Below are positions 32,044 through 41,383 of a stretch of 64,000 nt of DNA, in pieces. Below the pieces are notes generated by a model that saw only the letters and a program-made list of their open reading frames with translations, made no database searches and was not told the DNA's origin. Made by a program: the position numbers and the translations under genes. Source of the DNA: Ignavibacteriota bacterium (GTDB taxonomy: Bacteria; Bacteroidota; Ignavibacteria; UBA10030; UBA6906); the NCBI GenBank assembly GCA_016707525.1, contig JADJHP010000001.1, forward strand, positions 186,001 through 250,000, given 5' to 3'. Position 1 is the stretch's first letter; each line of letters begins with the position of its first letter.

Positions 32044-35028
32044 TCAGCCCTGTGTGGGTTTGAGGATCACACCTTTATTCTTGTGCCCGTTGATCTTCAC
32101 CGTGATCGGTTGATCGAACCGCAGGTGGCGTGTGTAGACGAGTTCTTCGGCCGCCGGTTGGTGCTGGAGCCAATCCCAATCGATGAACGAAGAGGGGACG
32201 TCGCTGTTCACCGTGAAATACCCGACCCGGAACGACGTGATGTTCTGGAAGAAGTGTGAGCCCTGCGACGGGGTGACGTGAAAGTCCTTGAAGCCCGACT
32301 CCACAATGACCGATGCCCCGGAGATCTGGTCCCATGTCACAGGGATCCCGAGCCATGGGTCAAGGCTTCCCCAGCGCCCGACCCCGATGACCAGATACGG
32401 ACGCTTCTCGTTGAGGAGTTTCGTGTTGACGCGACTGATCTCCTGCGCGACGTCGTGGCTTTTCGCGCGATCGTACGTATGGATGTTCACCACCACGACG
32501 TCTCTGATGCCATCGAACACACCGTTGCCGAGGACCTGCTGGCTCTGGCAGATCAGATGCTCCGGCGGGATGTTCTCCACATCCAGTTCTTCCATCTCGA
32601 GGCTGAGGACCAGCGGACGGATCTGCAACAGCGCGAACTCGCGCGGCCGGTCAGGACGCGTCCTCATATTCACCGCGAACTCCACCTCGACGTGCGTCCC
32701 CATGCCCCAGGTCCCGAACTCCAACAACAGTTCGAGGATCTCGGGGAGCGGAAAGATCTTGTGCTTCAGGATGGGGGCGAAGGTCACGACGCGTCTGCCG
32801 GAGCGTGAGACGCCGTCGTACACGGTCTCGTTCTCCGGCGAATATGTCGAACCCACATGGAACAGGCTCTCATCCTCTTCCGCCTTCTTCAGGTCGTACT
32901 TCTTGATGAAGATGTCCGGGTCGGATGGAATGCGTGTCGTCAGCCCTTCGGTGAGATCGAGCGCGAGGAATTCCTGCTGGGCGTTCCGGATCGTCTCTTT
33001 GGTGGAGAAGAACTGCAGGAGGTGGCGCGGATACTTCGGGCAAAAACGCACGGAGTTGCCGCCGTCGACCACCGTCTTCCCGAGCCCGAGTGCCACCTGG
33101 ACGATGCCATCGGTGGCGTTCTGCGGCGGGACGGGGTAGAAATTGTACGACTTTGCCACGCCGGCAAAGTCCGGATAGAAGCGGTCGTTCCTCGCCGAGC
33201 CGACCATGCGTTGGACGATCACCGCCATCTTCTCTTCTTCGAGACGGTAGGCAGTGGCCTTCATGTAGTCCTTTGCCCGCTGGGCGAAGGTCGATGCGTA
33301 CACGAGCTTGATGCTCTGGAGGAGTTCGAGCAGCCGGATCTTGTGGTCCGGATTGTTGTTCGGCAGCATGTATGTCGCGTACACGCCGGCGAACGGCTGG
33401 TACTGCGAGTCCTCCAGAACGCTCGACGAGCGGACGGCGAGCGGCTCCCGGACCAGTTCCAGGAATTCCGACAGCCGGCGGAGGATGTCCTGGGGGAAGT
33501 GGGGAGCGGTAAGGAAGCGCTCATGCAGCTCGGCATCATCGCGGCAATTGAGCGCGAACGCTTCGAGATTGTTGTCCGCCAGGAAACGGTCGAAGACATC
33601 CGTCGCGATCACGGCCGCTCCAGGGACGCCGATCTCTACCCCGGGGAAATAGTCGCGGATGTGATACCGGTTGATGACGGTATTGATGAACCCCAGGCCC
33701 CGGGCCTTGCCGCCCAGCGAGCCGCCGCCGATGCGCGCGAATCCGTTGATCGGATCGAAGGTCTCGCGGTTGAATTCCGTGATCACCCCGTGACGCCGGC
33801 TTTCCTGGTATTCCCGGAGGGCGTTCAGCAGTTCGTTCCGCAATTCGTCCACCGAAGAGAAATCGGTGACCTTGTGCGGCCGTAACTTGTGCGCAAGTCC
33901 GAATTCGGTTCGCGCTTTCAGCCAGTTTGAGAAATGATTGTGCGACGCATGATACAGGATCGATTCGTCGGGTGCGGACCGGAGCCCTTCCTCCAGGGTC
34001 TTCATGTTCGTTGCGCGGCAGACCTCGTCGCCATTCGCCGTCCGGAAGATGAAATCGCCGAACCCGAAATTGTCCAGCATGAAATTGCGCAGATGGTGCA
34101 GGAGCCGCGGCGAACCTTTCAGCAGGAATCCGGCCCCGATCTCACGGGCTTTTGACTCGTACTCAGCATTGCTGGACTGGACCAGGATCGAGATGTCCGT
34201 GTGATGTGTGCGGACGTTGCGGGCGAACGTGATCCCTGCCTCCGGGTCTTTGACGCCACCCCGTTTGAAGTTCACGTCGGTGATGATGCCCAGGATGAAC
34301 TGCTCGTATTTCTCGTAGTTCGCCCATGCTTCCTCATAGGTGGTGCAGAGGAGGATCTTCGGGCGGGCGCGCATGCGCAGGAAACGATGGGTGAGGTTCA
34401 CGCCCTCCGAGATCAGCCGCTGGGACTGGTTCAGGATCTCAGTATAAATGAGGGGGAGGTACATCGAGTAGAACTGGACGCTGTCCTCCACGAGGATGAT
34501 CGCCTGGACCCCGACCGCACGCGTGTCGTTGTCCACGTTCAGCCGGTCCTCAAGGTACTTGATGATGCCGATCAGGAGGCGGTAGTCGCCCTGCCAGAGG
34601 AAGATCTTCTCGAAGATGGAGGTGTCGTAACTGGTGACAAGCTCCTTCCGCTCTTTATTGTCATAGGCCAGGAGCACGATCGGGGTGTCGATCCCTGCCT
34701 CACGGATCATCCGGGCGAACCGGATGACGTGAATGTCCTCGATGTGCAGGGTGGTGATGATCAGATCGAAATGTTCCCCGGAAGTGATCAGCTCCATGGC
34801 CTCTTTGCCGGAGCTGACATGGGTGACCTCGGGGGGGTGGCTCAGGTTGAGGACCTGGAATTCCTCACGAATGAGCTCATAAAGTCGCCCATCCTCCTCG
34901 AACAGGTACTGGTCGTACAGACTGGAAACAAGGAGGATATCGCGGATCTTGTACCGCATCAGCTTCTGAAAATCCTGAATGCGGGCGTCCGTGATCTCGT
35001 CGATGCGGAGCCGGGAGCGGGTCGTCAT
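32044..35028 (-). CDS. tandem-receiver and PPDK_N (PEP/pyruvate-binding) fusion protein
   Basis: 994 residues. Residues about 28-163 form a degenerate receiver (no acidic pair and no phospho-Asp). Residues 175-320 form a second receiver with VEDS, Asp251 (IITDVNF) and Lys304 (LLKGS). From about 430 comes a PPDK_N ATP-binding domain (GGGSLGGKARGLGFINT, REPLAVRSSSVLEDSQYQPFAG, ending at ALLQIRPL). The phosphohistidine swivel and PEP domains of PEP synthase are absent; an unassigned ~200-residue C-terminal region follows instead. The start at 35028 is chosen because the promoter lies upstream and residues before it show no homology. It probably acts in signalling rather than glycolysis. Confidence 0.8.
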   Translation of the reverse strand: MTTRSRLRIDEITDARIQDFQKLMRYKIRDILLVSSLYDQYLFEEDGRLYELIREEFQVLNLSHPPEVTHVSSGKEAMELITSGEHFDLIITTLHIEDIHVIRFARMIREAGIDTPIVLLAYDNKERKELVTSYDTSIFEKIFLWQGDYRLLIGIIKYLEDRLNVDNDTRAVGVQAIILVEDSVQFYSMYLPLIYTEILNQSQRLISEGVNLTHRFLRMRARPKILLCTTYEEAWANYEKYEQFILGIITDVNFKRGGVKDPEAGITFARNVRTHHTDISILVQSSNAEYESKAREIGAGFLLKGSPRLLHHLRNFMLDNFGFGDFIFRTANGDEVCRATNMKTLEEGLRSAPDESILYHASHNHFSNWLKARTEFGLAHKLRPHKVTDFSSVDELRNELLNALREYQESRRHGVITEFNRETFDPINGFARIGGGSLGGKARGLGFINTVINRYHIRDYFPGVEIGVPGAAVIATDVFDRFLADNNLEAFALNCRDDAELHERFLTAPHFPQDILRRLSEFLELVREPLAVRSSSVLEDSQYQPFAGVYATYMLPNNNPDHKIRLLELLQSIKLVYASTFAQRAKDYMKATAYRLEEEKMAVIVQRMVGSARNDRFYPDFAGVAKSYNFYPVPPQNATDGIVQVALGLGKTVVDGGNSVRFCPKYPRHLLQFFSTKETIRNAQQEFLALDLTEGLTTRIPSDPDIFIKKYDLKKAEEDESLFHVGSTYSPENETVYDGVSRSGRRVVTFAPILKHKIFPLPEILELLLEFGTWGMGTHVEVEFAVNMRTRPDRPREFALLQIRPLVLSLEMEELDVENIPPEHLICQSQQVLGNGVFDGIRDVVVVNIHTYDRAKSHDVAQEISRVNTKLLNEKRPYLVIGVGRWGSLDPWLGIPVTWDQISGASVIVESGFKDFHVTPSQGSHFFQNITSFRVGYFTVNSDVPSSFIDWDWLQHQPAAEELVYTRHLRFDQPITVKINGHKNKGVILKPTQG

Positions 35029-35065
35029 GCGGTCACTGTCGGTGCGCGAAAGTGTGAAAGTGAAG

Positions 35066-35096
35066 GCAAAATACGTCAAATGCCCCTGACCCGCAA
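35066..35096 (-). promoter_or_regulatory. candidate promoter for the receiver-PPDK_N gene
   Basis: On the minus strand, TTG (35094-35096), 20 bases, TATTTTGC (35066-35073). The leader to the ATG at 35028 is about 35 bases. Confidence 0.5.
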
Positions 35097-35107
35097 GCCA
35101 GAGCATA

Positions 35108-35138
35108 TTGATTTTGTGCAAAACGGTGGGTATTTTGA
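35108..35138 (+). promoter_or_regulatory. candidate promoter for the DUF3160 gene
   Basis: TTG (35108-35110), 20 bases, TATTTTGA (35131-35138), about 28 bases before the ATG at 35167. It is back-to-back with the promoter of the receiver-PPDK_N gene. Confidence 0.5.
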
Positions 35139-35166
35139 AATGATTGACCTCCCTTAGGTGGACTCC

Positions 35167-37707
35167 ATGAACCATTTCCGGATCGTGGTTGCGGTGACAC
35201 TGGCGCTGGCGACATCGGCGACGTGTGTCCTGGCGCAGGGCGGCGGATCTTTCGATCTGTCGGCCTATGAGGCGTTTCTACTGAAGACGACGAACCTGTC
35301 GGCAGCCGGGCTTGCCGCCACGTACCCGCCCGGGACATTCATTCAGCGCGTGCCGCACCGTCCATCGGAGGCCTCCTTTTTCAAGAGCGTGGATTCTACC
35401 TATCAACTGACCGGCACGGAGCTCGCTCTTCTGGCGGACCATGGGTTCATGGTCTCCGAGCGCCTTCGGCGCAAGACCTTTGGCGGCGCATATCTCGAGA
35501 TCTATCACGCCGATCTTCCGGTCTATGTCTCAGCCGATGCAGTCCTGCATGCATTCCATATGTCGTATGATGCCATGCTGCAGGATGTGGAGTCGGCGGT
35601 CCTCATGCCGGCGCTGGATGACCTCCTGAGCCGTCTGTGTGCCAAACTTCCGGTCCTCGCAACTCAGTACCAGAACGTCCCCGGGATGCTCGAACCGCTG
35701 CAGGACATGGACCTCTATCTTACGGTCCCGCGGAAGCTTCGTGGGCAGAACGTGACACCGTACTTCCAGGCGAATGTTCCAAGACTTGCAGCGATCGAAG
35801 CGGCCGTTGCAGCAGAGCTCCCTGCATCGATGGCGATCTTTGGAGAGACCCCGCGTGATGTGGATTTCAGCCAGTTCACGGTGCGTGGACATTACACCAT
35901 CGAGCCCGAGTTCCAGAATTATTTCAAGGCGATGATCTGGCTCGGCCGCACAGAATTCTACATGCAATCGCCGGAGGGGGCGATGGTGGCCCAGACGCCG
36001 AATGACATCCGGCGGCAGATCATCGCGTCGGTACTCATTGCGCAAGCCACCAACGATTCGTCCGTGCAGCCTCTCATGGACAGGATGGAGACGATCCTCC
36101 GGACCTTCGTTGGCGATCAGGATAATATCACGCCGGCGCTCATGGTGTCCTATGTGGCGGAATCGGGGATCAGATCCCCGGAAGATCTTACGGATTCCGT
36201 GAAGTGGGTGGCATTCCAGAAGGGGTTGTTGGAACGGTCGTTCGCGGCACAGAGGATCAATTCGCAGATCCTGTGGTCACACACGCTCTCTCCGGGGAAG
36301 ATGCTTCCCGCTGCGTCGTTCCTTTTGCTGGGCCAGAGGTTCATCGTCGATTCCTACGTCACCTCAAAGGTGGTCTTCAACCAGATCGAAGCCAGACGCA
36401 TGCTGCCTTCAAGCCTCGATGTCCTCTTCGCCATCGGGAATGACGCTGCAGCGACGTTGCTGGGGCCGGAGCTGGAGACCTACCACTACGCACCGGAACT
36501 TGCAGCCCTTCGTTACCTTATCGATGGCTATGAGCCCGCATACTGGGACAGCACCCTCTACAACTGCTGGTTGAATGCGATCCGGGCTCTGTCGCCTCCG
36601 CGCGAGCGGCAGGCATTGCCCCCATTCATGCAAACGGCGGCATGGTGGCAGAAGGGGATGAATACCCAGCTTGCAGCATGGGCCCAACTCCGGCACGACA
36701 ATCTCCTGTACGCAAAGCAATCGTACAGTGGCGGCGTCATCTGTTCGTATCCCGAAAGCTATTGCGAGCCGGTTCCAGCGTTCTTCAATGCGATGAAGGC
36801 GATGGCTGCGTCGGGCACGCGCATGTTTTCTTCCGGAGTGCTGGCGGCCGGAGTTCCCCGCGCGAAGACGTACTTCTCCACCATGTCCGCGGTGATGGAC
36901 ACGCTGGAGGGCATTGCGGAAAAGCAGGTGGCGGGAACCGCCCGTACCGATCAGGAGCGCGCCTTCCTTCGCAGGATGATCAACATCAACGGGGCAGGCT
37001 GCGTGCCGGTGCCCAATGGCTGGTATCCGGCTCTCTACTACAACGGTCAGGAAACGCTGGAAGACGAGGACCTCGTGGTGGCAGATATTCACACCGTGCC
37101 GACGGATGCCGGTGGTGTGCCTGTCGGGTGGGTCAAGCACGTCGGGACCGGCCCGGTGAACATCGGCGTGGTGATCGCGCCGTGTTCCGATGGCACCCCG
37201 ACCGCATTCGTGGGAGCGATGGCCAGTTACTATGAACACACCACGGTGAATTTCACGCGCCTCACCGACGAAGAGTGGAAGACGCAGCTCCTGGCCGGTG
37301 CGTTTCAGCGGCCGTCGTGGGTGAACCTCTATCTTGCTGACAGCACGGGAGGATCGCGCGGTGAGGGGCCGACGTTGCTCACAGGCGTCGGCTTCCCGGA
37401 CCGGGCGCTGGTCCCCCCTGTCTCGTACGTGCTTGGCCAGAATTACCCGAACCCGTTCAATCCATCGACGGTGATCTCGTTCGCCGTCCCTCCCGGTGCG
37501 GGGAACGAGACCGTGTCCCTCACGATCTATGATGTCCGTGGTGCCCGCGTGCGGCAGCTTCTTGCGACCCCGCTGTCAGCAGGGAGCTATGCGGTGCGGT
37601 GGGATGGTCTCTCCGACAACGGGGGGCGGATGGCTTCCGGTCCGTTCTTCTACGAACTGCGTGCGGGAGGATTCACCGCCACGCGGTCCATGCTTTTGCT
37701 TCGCTAA
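35167..37707 (+). CDS. secreted DUF3160 protein with T9SS sorting domain
   Basis: 846 residues with a signal peptide (cleavage near VLAQ). The large central region matches DUF3160 (LPVYVSADAVLHAFHMSYD, LGRTEFYMQS, GQRFIVDSYV, YYEHTTVNFTRLTDEEW). The last ~85 residues are a T9SS-type C-terminal domain with LGQNYPNPFNPSTVISF and a final ATRSMLLLR. Surface or secreted location is therefore expected; the molecular role of DUF3160 is unknown. The ATG at 35167 has TAGGTGG upstream; a GTG nine bases earlier is less likely. Confidence 0.85.
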   Translation: MNHFRIVVAVTLALATSATCVLAQGGGSFDLSAYEAFLLKTTNLSAAGLAATYPPGTFIQRVPHRPSEASFFKSVDSTYQLTGTELALLADHGFMVSERLRRKTFGGAYLEIYHADLPVYVSADAVLHAFHMSYDAMLQDVESAVLMPALDDLLSRLCAKLPVLATQYQNVPGMLEPLQDMDLYLTVPRKLRGQNVTPYFQANVPRLAAIEAAVAAELPASMAIFGETPRDVDFSQFTVRGHYTIEPEFQNYFKAMIWLGRTEFYMQSPEGAMVAQTPNDIRRQIIASVLIAQATNDSSVQPLMDRMETILRTFVGDQDNITPALMVSYVAESGIRSPEDLTDSVKWVAFQKGLLERSFAAQRINSQILWSHTLSPGKMLPAASFLLLGQRFIVDSYVTSKVVFNQIEARRMLPSSLDVLFAIGNDAAATLLGPELETYHYAPELAALRYLIDGYEPAYWDSTLYNCWLNAIRALSPPRERQALPPFMQTAAWWQKGMNTQLAAWAQLRHDNLLYAKQSYSGGVICSYPESYCEPVPAFFNAMKAMAASGTRMFSSGVLAAGVPRAKTYFSTMSAVMDTLEGIAEKQVAGTARTDQERAFLRRMININGAGCVPVPNGWYPALYYNGQETLEDEDLVVADIHTVPTDAGGVPVGWVKHVGTGPVNIGVVIAPCSDGTPTAFVGAMASYYEHTTVNFTRLTDEEWKTQLLAGAFQRPSWVNLYLADSTGGSRGEGPTLLTGVGFPDRALVPPVSYVLGQNYPNPFNPSTVISFAVPPGAGNETVSLTIYDVRGARVRQLLATPLSAGSYAVRWDGLSDNGGRMASGPFFYELRAGGFTATRSMLLLR

Positions 37708-37761
37708 CATCAGAACACAACATCACATAGATACATAGTACATTCTCAAGGAGTTTTCGCA

Positions 37762-38964
37762 ATGGCAAACATCAAGAAGATCAAAGGCGTCATCGGTATT
37801 CTCACGGGTGGTGGCGACGTGCCCGGACTCAATCCGGCGATCCGCGCCGTCACGATCCGCGCCCTGCGCGAGGGCTATCAGGTCATCGGCCTCCGCCGCG
37901 GCTGGGCCGGTATCACCGAGCTCGTGCGCGAGAAGGATTATGACAACTCGGACAATTTCCGCATCCTCACCGAGGACATCGTGAACCGTGCCGGCCGTAC
38001 GGGCGGCACCTTTCTGCACACCTCGCGCACCCGCCCGAGCCACATGAAGAAGTCGGCGGTGCCCAAGCACCTGCAGGACAAGTACAGCGCCGATACGAAC
38101 GACCTCACGCCGGAAGTGATGACGAACCTTTCGTGGCTCGGGATCGAGACCTTGATCCCCATTGGCGGCGACGACACGTTGAGCTACGGGGTGCGGCTGT
38201 ACAAAGATGGCATGAAGGTCGTGGCGATCCCGAAGACCATGGACAATGACGTGCCGGGCACGGATTACTGTGTCGGGTTCAGCACCTGCGTCACCCGTAC
38301 GATCCAGATGACCAACAACCTGCGCACCTCGGCCGGCTCGCACGAGCGCTTTCTGGTCCTCGAGGTGTTCGGCCGCTATGCCGGTTTCACCGCGATGGTG
38401 CCGACGATGGCCGGTGCGGCGCACCGCTGCGTGATCCCCGAGCATAAGTTCAACATCGAGCAGCTTGCGGAGTTGTTGACGCACGACCGCCGGAACAATC
38501 CGAGCCGCTATTCGGTCGTCCTGGTATCGGAAGGCTCCATGTTCGAAGGTGGCGAGATGATGTTCGAGAAGGAGACCACGGATGCGTATGGCCACAAGAA
38601 GCTGGGTGGTATCGGTGATCTCGTGTCCGAGAATCTGAAAGACCTTTCTGCCAAGTACAACGGCGGCAAGTCGGTCAACACCATCGCACAGCGGTTGGGA
38701 TATCTGGTCCGCGGTGGCGATCCGGATGCCATCGACTCGATCGTCCCGATGGCCTACGGCAATCTGGCCCTCGACCTGATCCTGAAGGGTGTTCATGGCC
38801 GCCTCGTGGTGCTCAAGAACGGCAGATATGACAACATGCCGCTCGATGTCGTGACGAGCACGAAGAAGCTCGTGAACGTTGCTGAACACTACAATGTCGA
38901 GCGTTTGCGCCCGCACTACAAGAGCTTCGAGATGAAGCCGATGTTCCTCACGACGGGTGAATAA
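37762..38964 (+). CDS. 6-phosphofructokinase, PPi-type residues
   Basis: 400-residue PFK of the PfkA superfamily with TGGGDVPGLNPAIR, GGDD (about 135-138), PKTMDND (Lys158, catalytic Asp161) and VFGRYAGF. ATP-dependent enzymes normally have Gly at the second Asp of GGDD and Gly at the Lys. Asp plus Lys together are the signature of pyrophosphate-dependent PFKs. The protein is thus predicted to use PPi and to be reversible, though this needs assay. AAGGAG lies 9 bases before the ATG. It is followed by a strong terminator. Confidence 0.9.
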   Translation: MANIKKIKGVIGILTGGGDVPGLNPAIRAVTIRALREGYQVIGLRRGWAGITELVREKDYDNSDNFRILTEDIVNRAGRTGGTFLHTSRTRPSHMKKSAVPKHLQDKYSADTNDLTPEVMTNLSWLGIETLIPIGGDDTLSYGVRLYKDGMKVVAIPKTMDNDVPGTDYCVGFSTCVTRTIQMTNNLRTSAGSHERFLVLEVFGRYAGFTAMVPTMAGAAHRCVIPEHKFNIEQLAELLTHDRRNNPSRYSVVLVSEGSMFEGGEMMFEKETTDAYGHKKLGGIGDLVSENLKDLSAKYNGGKSVNTIAQRLGYLVRGGDPDAIDSIVPMAYGNLALDLILKGVHGRLVVLKNGRYDNMPLDVVTSTKKLVNVAEHYNVERLRPHYKSFEMKPMFLTTGE

Positions 38965-38995
38965 GACGGGCCGTATCTGCGGCACTTCCTTCATG

Positions 38996-39038
38996 CTCCG
39001 GACCTCCCGCTGAGCGGGACGGTCCGGAGTCCGTTTTT
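38996..39038 (+). terminator. intrinsic terminator after the phosphofructokinase gene
   Basis: Stem CTCCGGACC-TCCCGC / GCGGGA-C-GGTCCGGAG with a TGA loop, followed by TCCGTTTTT. Two perfect stem parts with one bulged C make it one of the strongest in the window. The lyase gene starts 20 bases later. Confidence 0.9.
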
Positions 39039-39058
39039 CAACCGGCGGAGATCCTGCT

Positions 39059-41383
39059 ATGCGCGTCCCCCGATGGTTCCCGTTCTTCTCATTCTTCCTG
39101 TTCCTTTCCCTGTGCGTGACGATTGCCGGCGCACAGGACCGTGCGATCACGCGGGCGGAGTATCTCGCCTATGCGGAAGCTGCGGCCAACGATGCCTGGT
39201 CGACACTCGATGCCGACAGGGAGAAGTGGCGGCAGAGCATCGATGTGCAGTATGTCTTCGGATACAACCCCCCGGGGAACGAGCCGTACCTCGCGGCACT
39301 GTATGCGAACCTGTTCGAGGCGACCGGAAAGCGCGACTATCTCGATCGTGCGAAGCGTCTGCTCCTGGAGTTCGGCTCCTTCCGCGCGGCATATCCTGCC
39401 GGATATGCGCAAACGCGCGAGGAGTACGGGGGGGTCATTCCCGCGGTGCCCAACATCTTCTATTTCGGGAAGTACTGTCACGCGTACGCCGTCCTCCAGA
39501 AGCATGGAACGCTGTCGGCAGCGGAGCGCGCGGTGATCGATGAGAACATCGCCGGGAGTGCGGACTATCTCGTACGCTTCCAGGAATGGGGCGCGATGAA
39601 CCGTGCCATGTTGCGTGCCGAAGGCCTTCTCTATGCGGCCAAGGTCGTTCCGCACCACCCGCATCAACCCCACTGGCTGACCATGGGGAACGCGATCGCG
39701 GGGGACAACGACGGACAGTGGGAGATCGAAGATGCGACCGGCTATAACGGGGTATGGTTGTACTCGCTGCTCGCGTATCTGAGCGACATCCGTGGCGATG
39801 AGCGGGCATACCGGATGCCGGTGATGCAGTACTATTTCGAATACTACCTGCAGTTGATCAGCCCGGCGGGCGTCATCCCTGATGTCGGCGATGCACAATG
39901 GAGGAGCGGGTGGGACCGCATGTTGCCGTTCTTTGAAAAGGGAGCTGCGGTCAACAAGGACCCGCGCCTGCGCTGGGCGGTGGCGCGGCAGATCCGGGGA
40001 TTGGTGGACTTCAAAGCGCCCAAGAAGAGCGTGTTCATGGCCCTGATCTTCTCGGATGCGATGCGGTGGGCGGATTTCTCGCTCCCCGCCGAGCCGCCGG
40101 TGAGCGGCAGCCGCGAGGTCCTGGAGGACATGGTCGGGAAGAAGGTCGTCTTCCGGAATGGGTGGACGAAGAACAGCACCTACCTTCTTCTCAACTACCG
40201 TGATGAAGGTGACGGAGGATGGCTCTTCCGTGAGAACCTCCGGACCAGCATCCCCGTGGAAGAAGAGAAAATGCATCACGGCCATTCCGATGAGAACAGC
40301 ATCGCGCTGCTCATGCGGAACAACACCATTCTCCTGCATGATGGTGGGTATCGGGACTACATGCCCAGCGGGCCGTACGGCGCCTTCCGGGCAGACTATT
40401 TCCACAACCGTGTGGTCGTGCGGGACGGGAAGATCGCGCTCGGACAGAAGCAGGGTGAGCACCGCTATGCAACGCCCGGCCAGGCGGCGGTGCCCGGACA
40501 GACCATGCTGGATTTCTTCCGCAACTCGGGCGCATACCGTGATGTGCGTACAAAGAAGATCGATTTCCTTTCGCTGCGGGACGTGGACTACTCCCGCACG
40601 CGTCTCACCGACGATAACCTGGGATACGAGGGCGACCGCATCATCTTCTATGTGAAGGCCCTCGATTGCTTCGTTGTCGTTGATGCCGTCCGCTTCACGC
40701 GTCAGACCTATCTGACCATGGCGAATCTCTGGCACACGCGGCAGATCCTGGCGCGGGGCGAAGGGTGGTATGATACCGCGTACGATTCACTTCAGACGCT
40801 GGACGTGCGCGGGAATGACAGGTTGTTGATCTACTTCCCCGAGCGCGAGCACCTCCAGGAAGGCGTCGAGGAACAAATGCGGTACTGGCAGCGCGAACAG
40901 TCGATCTATCAGCTGACCGGCCGGCATGGGTACCGCAACGACATGCAGCGCTTCATCACCGTCTTGATGCCGCACAGCGCTTCCGAAAAGCCCGAAGCTC
41001 TTGCTGCCCGGGTGCGCATCCTCCCGACCGATGATCCCGACAAGGCGGTATGCCTGAGCATCACCAGAGGCGACACGAGCTGGGTCCTGGGTGCCAAGCT
41101 GGACCTCGAGTCCGAACTGGTGCATTCATGGCGCCGGCCGATGTATTCGTACGAGTCCGGCAAGTGCGGTTACGGTGACTATACAACGGATGCCTTCACG
41201 CTGTGTGCTGTCGAGACGCCGAAGGCCATCCGGTATGCCGTTGTCGGCGCCGTGCGCGTGGAACACCGTGGCAAGGTCCTCTATGAACAGCTTCCGGTCC
41301 AGGCCACGCTGCGTTTCGATGGCGGGCCCGATACCATCGGCACGATGAAGATGCGCTTCTGGGAAGGAGAGGTACAGCGATGA
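39059..41383 (+). CDS. heparinase II/III-like polysaccharide lyase
   Basis: 774 residues with a signal peptide (cleavage near AGAQ). The N-terminal ~330 residues form an alpha/alpha-toroid (AALYANLFEATGKRDYLDRA, GVIPDVGDAQWRSGWDRM). From about 360 comes the beta-sandwich heparinase II/III domain with VVFRNGWTKNSTYLLLNY and HHGHSDENSIALLMRNNTILLHDGG, the family signature. Such lyases cut uronic-acid-containing polysaccharides (alginate, heparin, ulvan-like). GGAG lies about 9 bases before the ATG. It opens a tightly packed operon; the exact substrate is unknown. Confidence 0.85.
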   Translation: MRVPRWFPFFSFFLFLSLCVTIAGAQDRAITRAEYLAYAEAAANDAWSTLDADREKWRQSIDVQYVFGYNPPGNEPYLAALYANLFEATGKRDYLDRAKRLLLEFGSFRAAYPAGYAQTREEYGGVIPAVPNIFYFGKYCHAYAVLQKHGTLSAAERAVIDENIAGSADYLVRFQEWGAMNRAMLRAEGLLYAAKVVPHHPHQPHWLTMGNAIAGDNDGQWEIEDATGYNGVWLYSLLAYLSDIRGDERAYRMPVMQYYFEYYLQLISPAGVIPDVGDAQWRSGWDRMLPFFEKGAAVNKDPRLRWAVARQIRGLVDFKAPKKSVFMALIFSDAMRWADFSLPAEPPVSGSREVLEDMVGKKVVFRNGWTKNSTYLLLNYRDEGDGGWLFRENLRTSIPVEEEKMHHGHSDENSIALLMRNNTILLHDGGYRDYMPSGPYGAFRADYFHNRVVVRDGKIALGQKQGEHRYATPGQAAVPGQTMLDFFRNSGAYRDVRTKKIDFLSLRDVDYSRTRLTDDNLGYEGDRIIFYVKALDCFVVVDAVRFTRQTYLTMANLWHTRQILARGEGWYDTAYDSLQTLDVRGNDRLLIYFPEREHLQEGVEEQMRYWQREQSIYQLTGRHGYRNDMQRFITVLMPHSASEKPEALAARVRILPTDDPDKAVCLSITRGDTSWVLGAKLDLESELVHSWRRPMYSYESGKCGYGDYTTDAFTLCAVETPKAIRYAVVGAVRVEHRGKVLYEQLPVQATLRFDGGPDTIGTMKMRFWEGEVQR

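Noticed and set aside
39089..40735. 548-codon open frame antisense to the heparinase-like gene
   Set aside because: The sense protein has a signal peptide and family signature; the antisense translation is His/Arg-rich with no domain.
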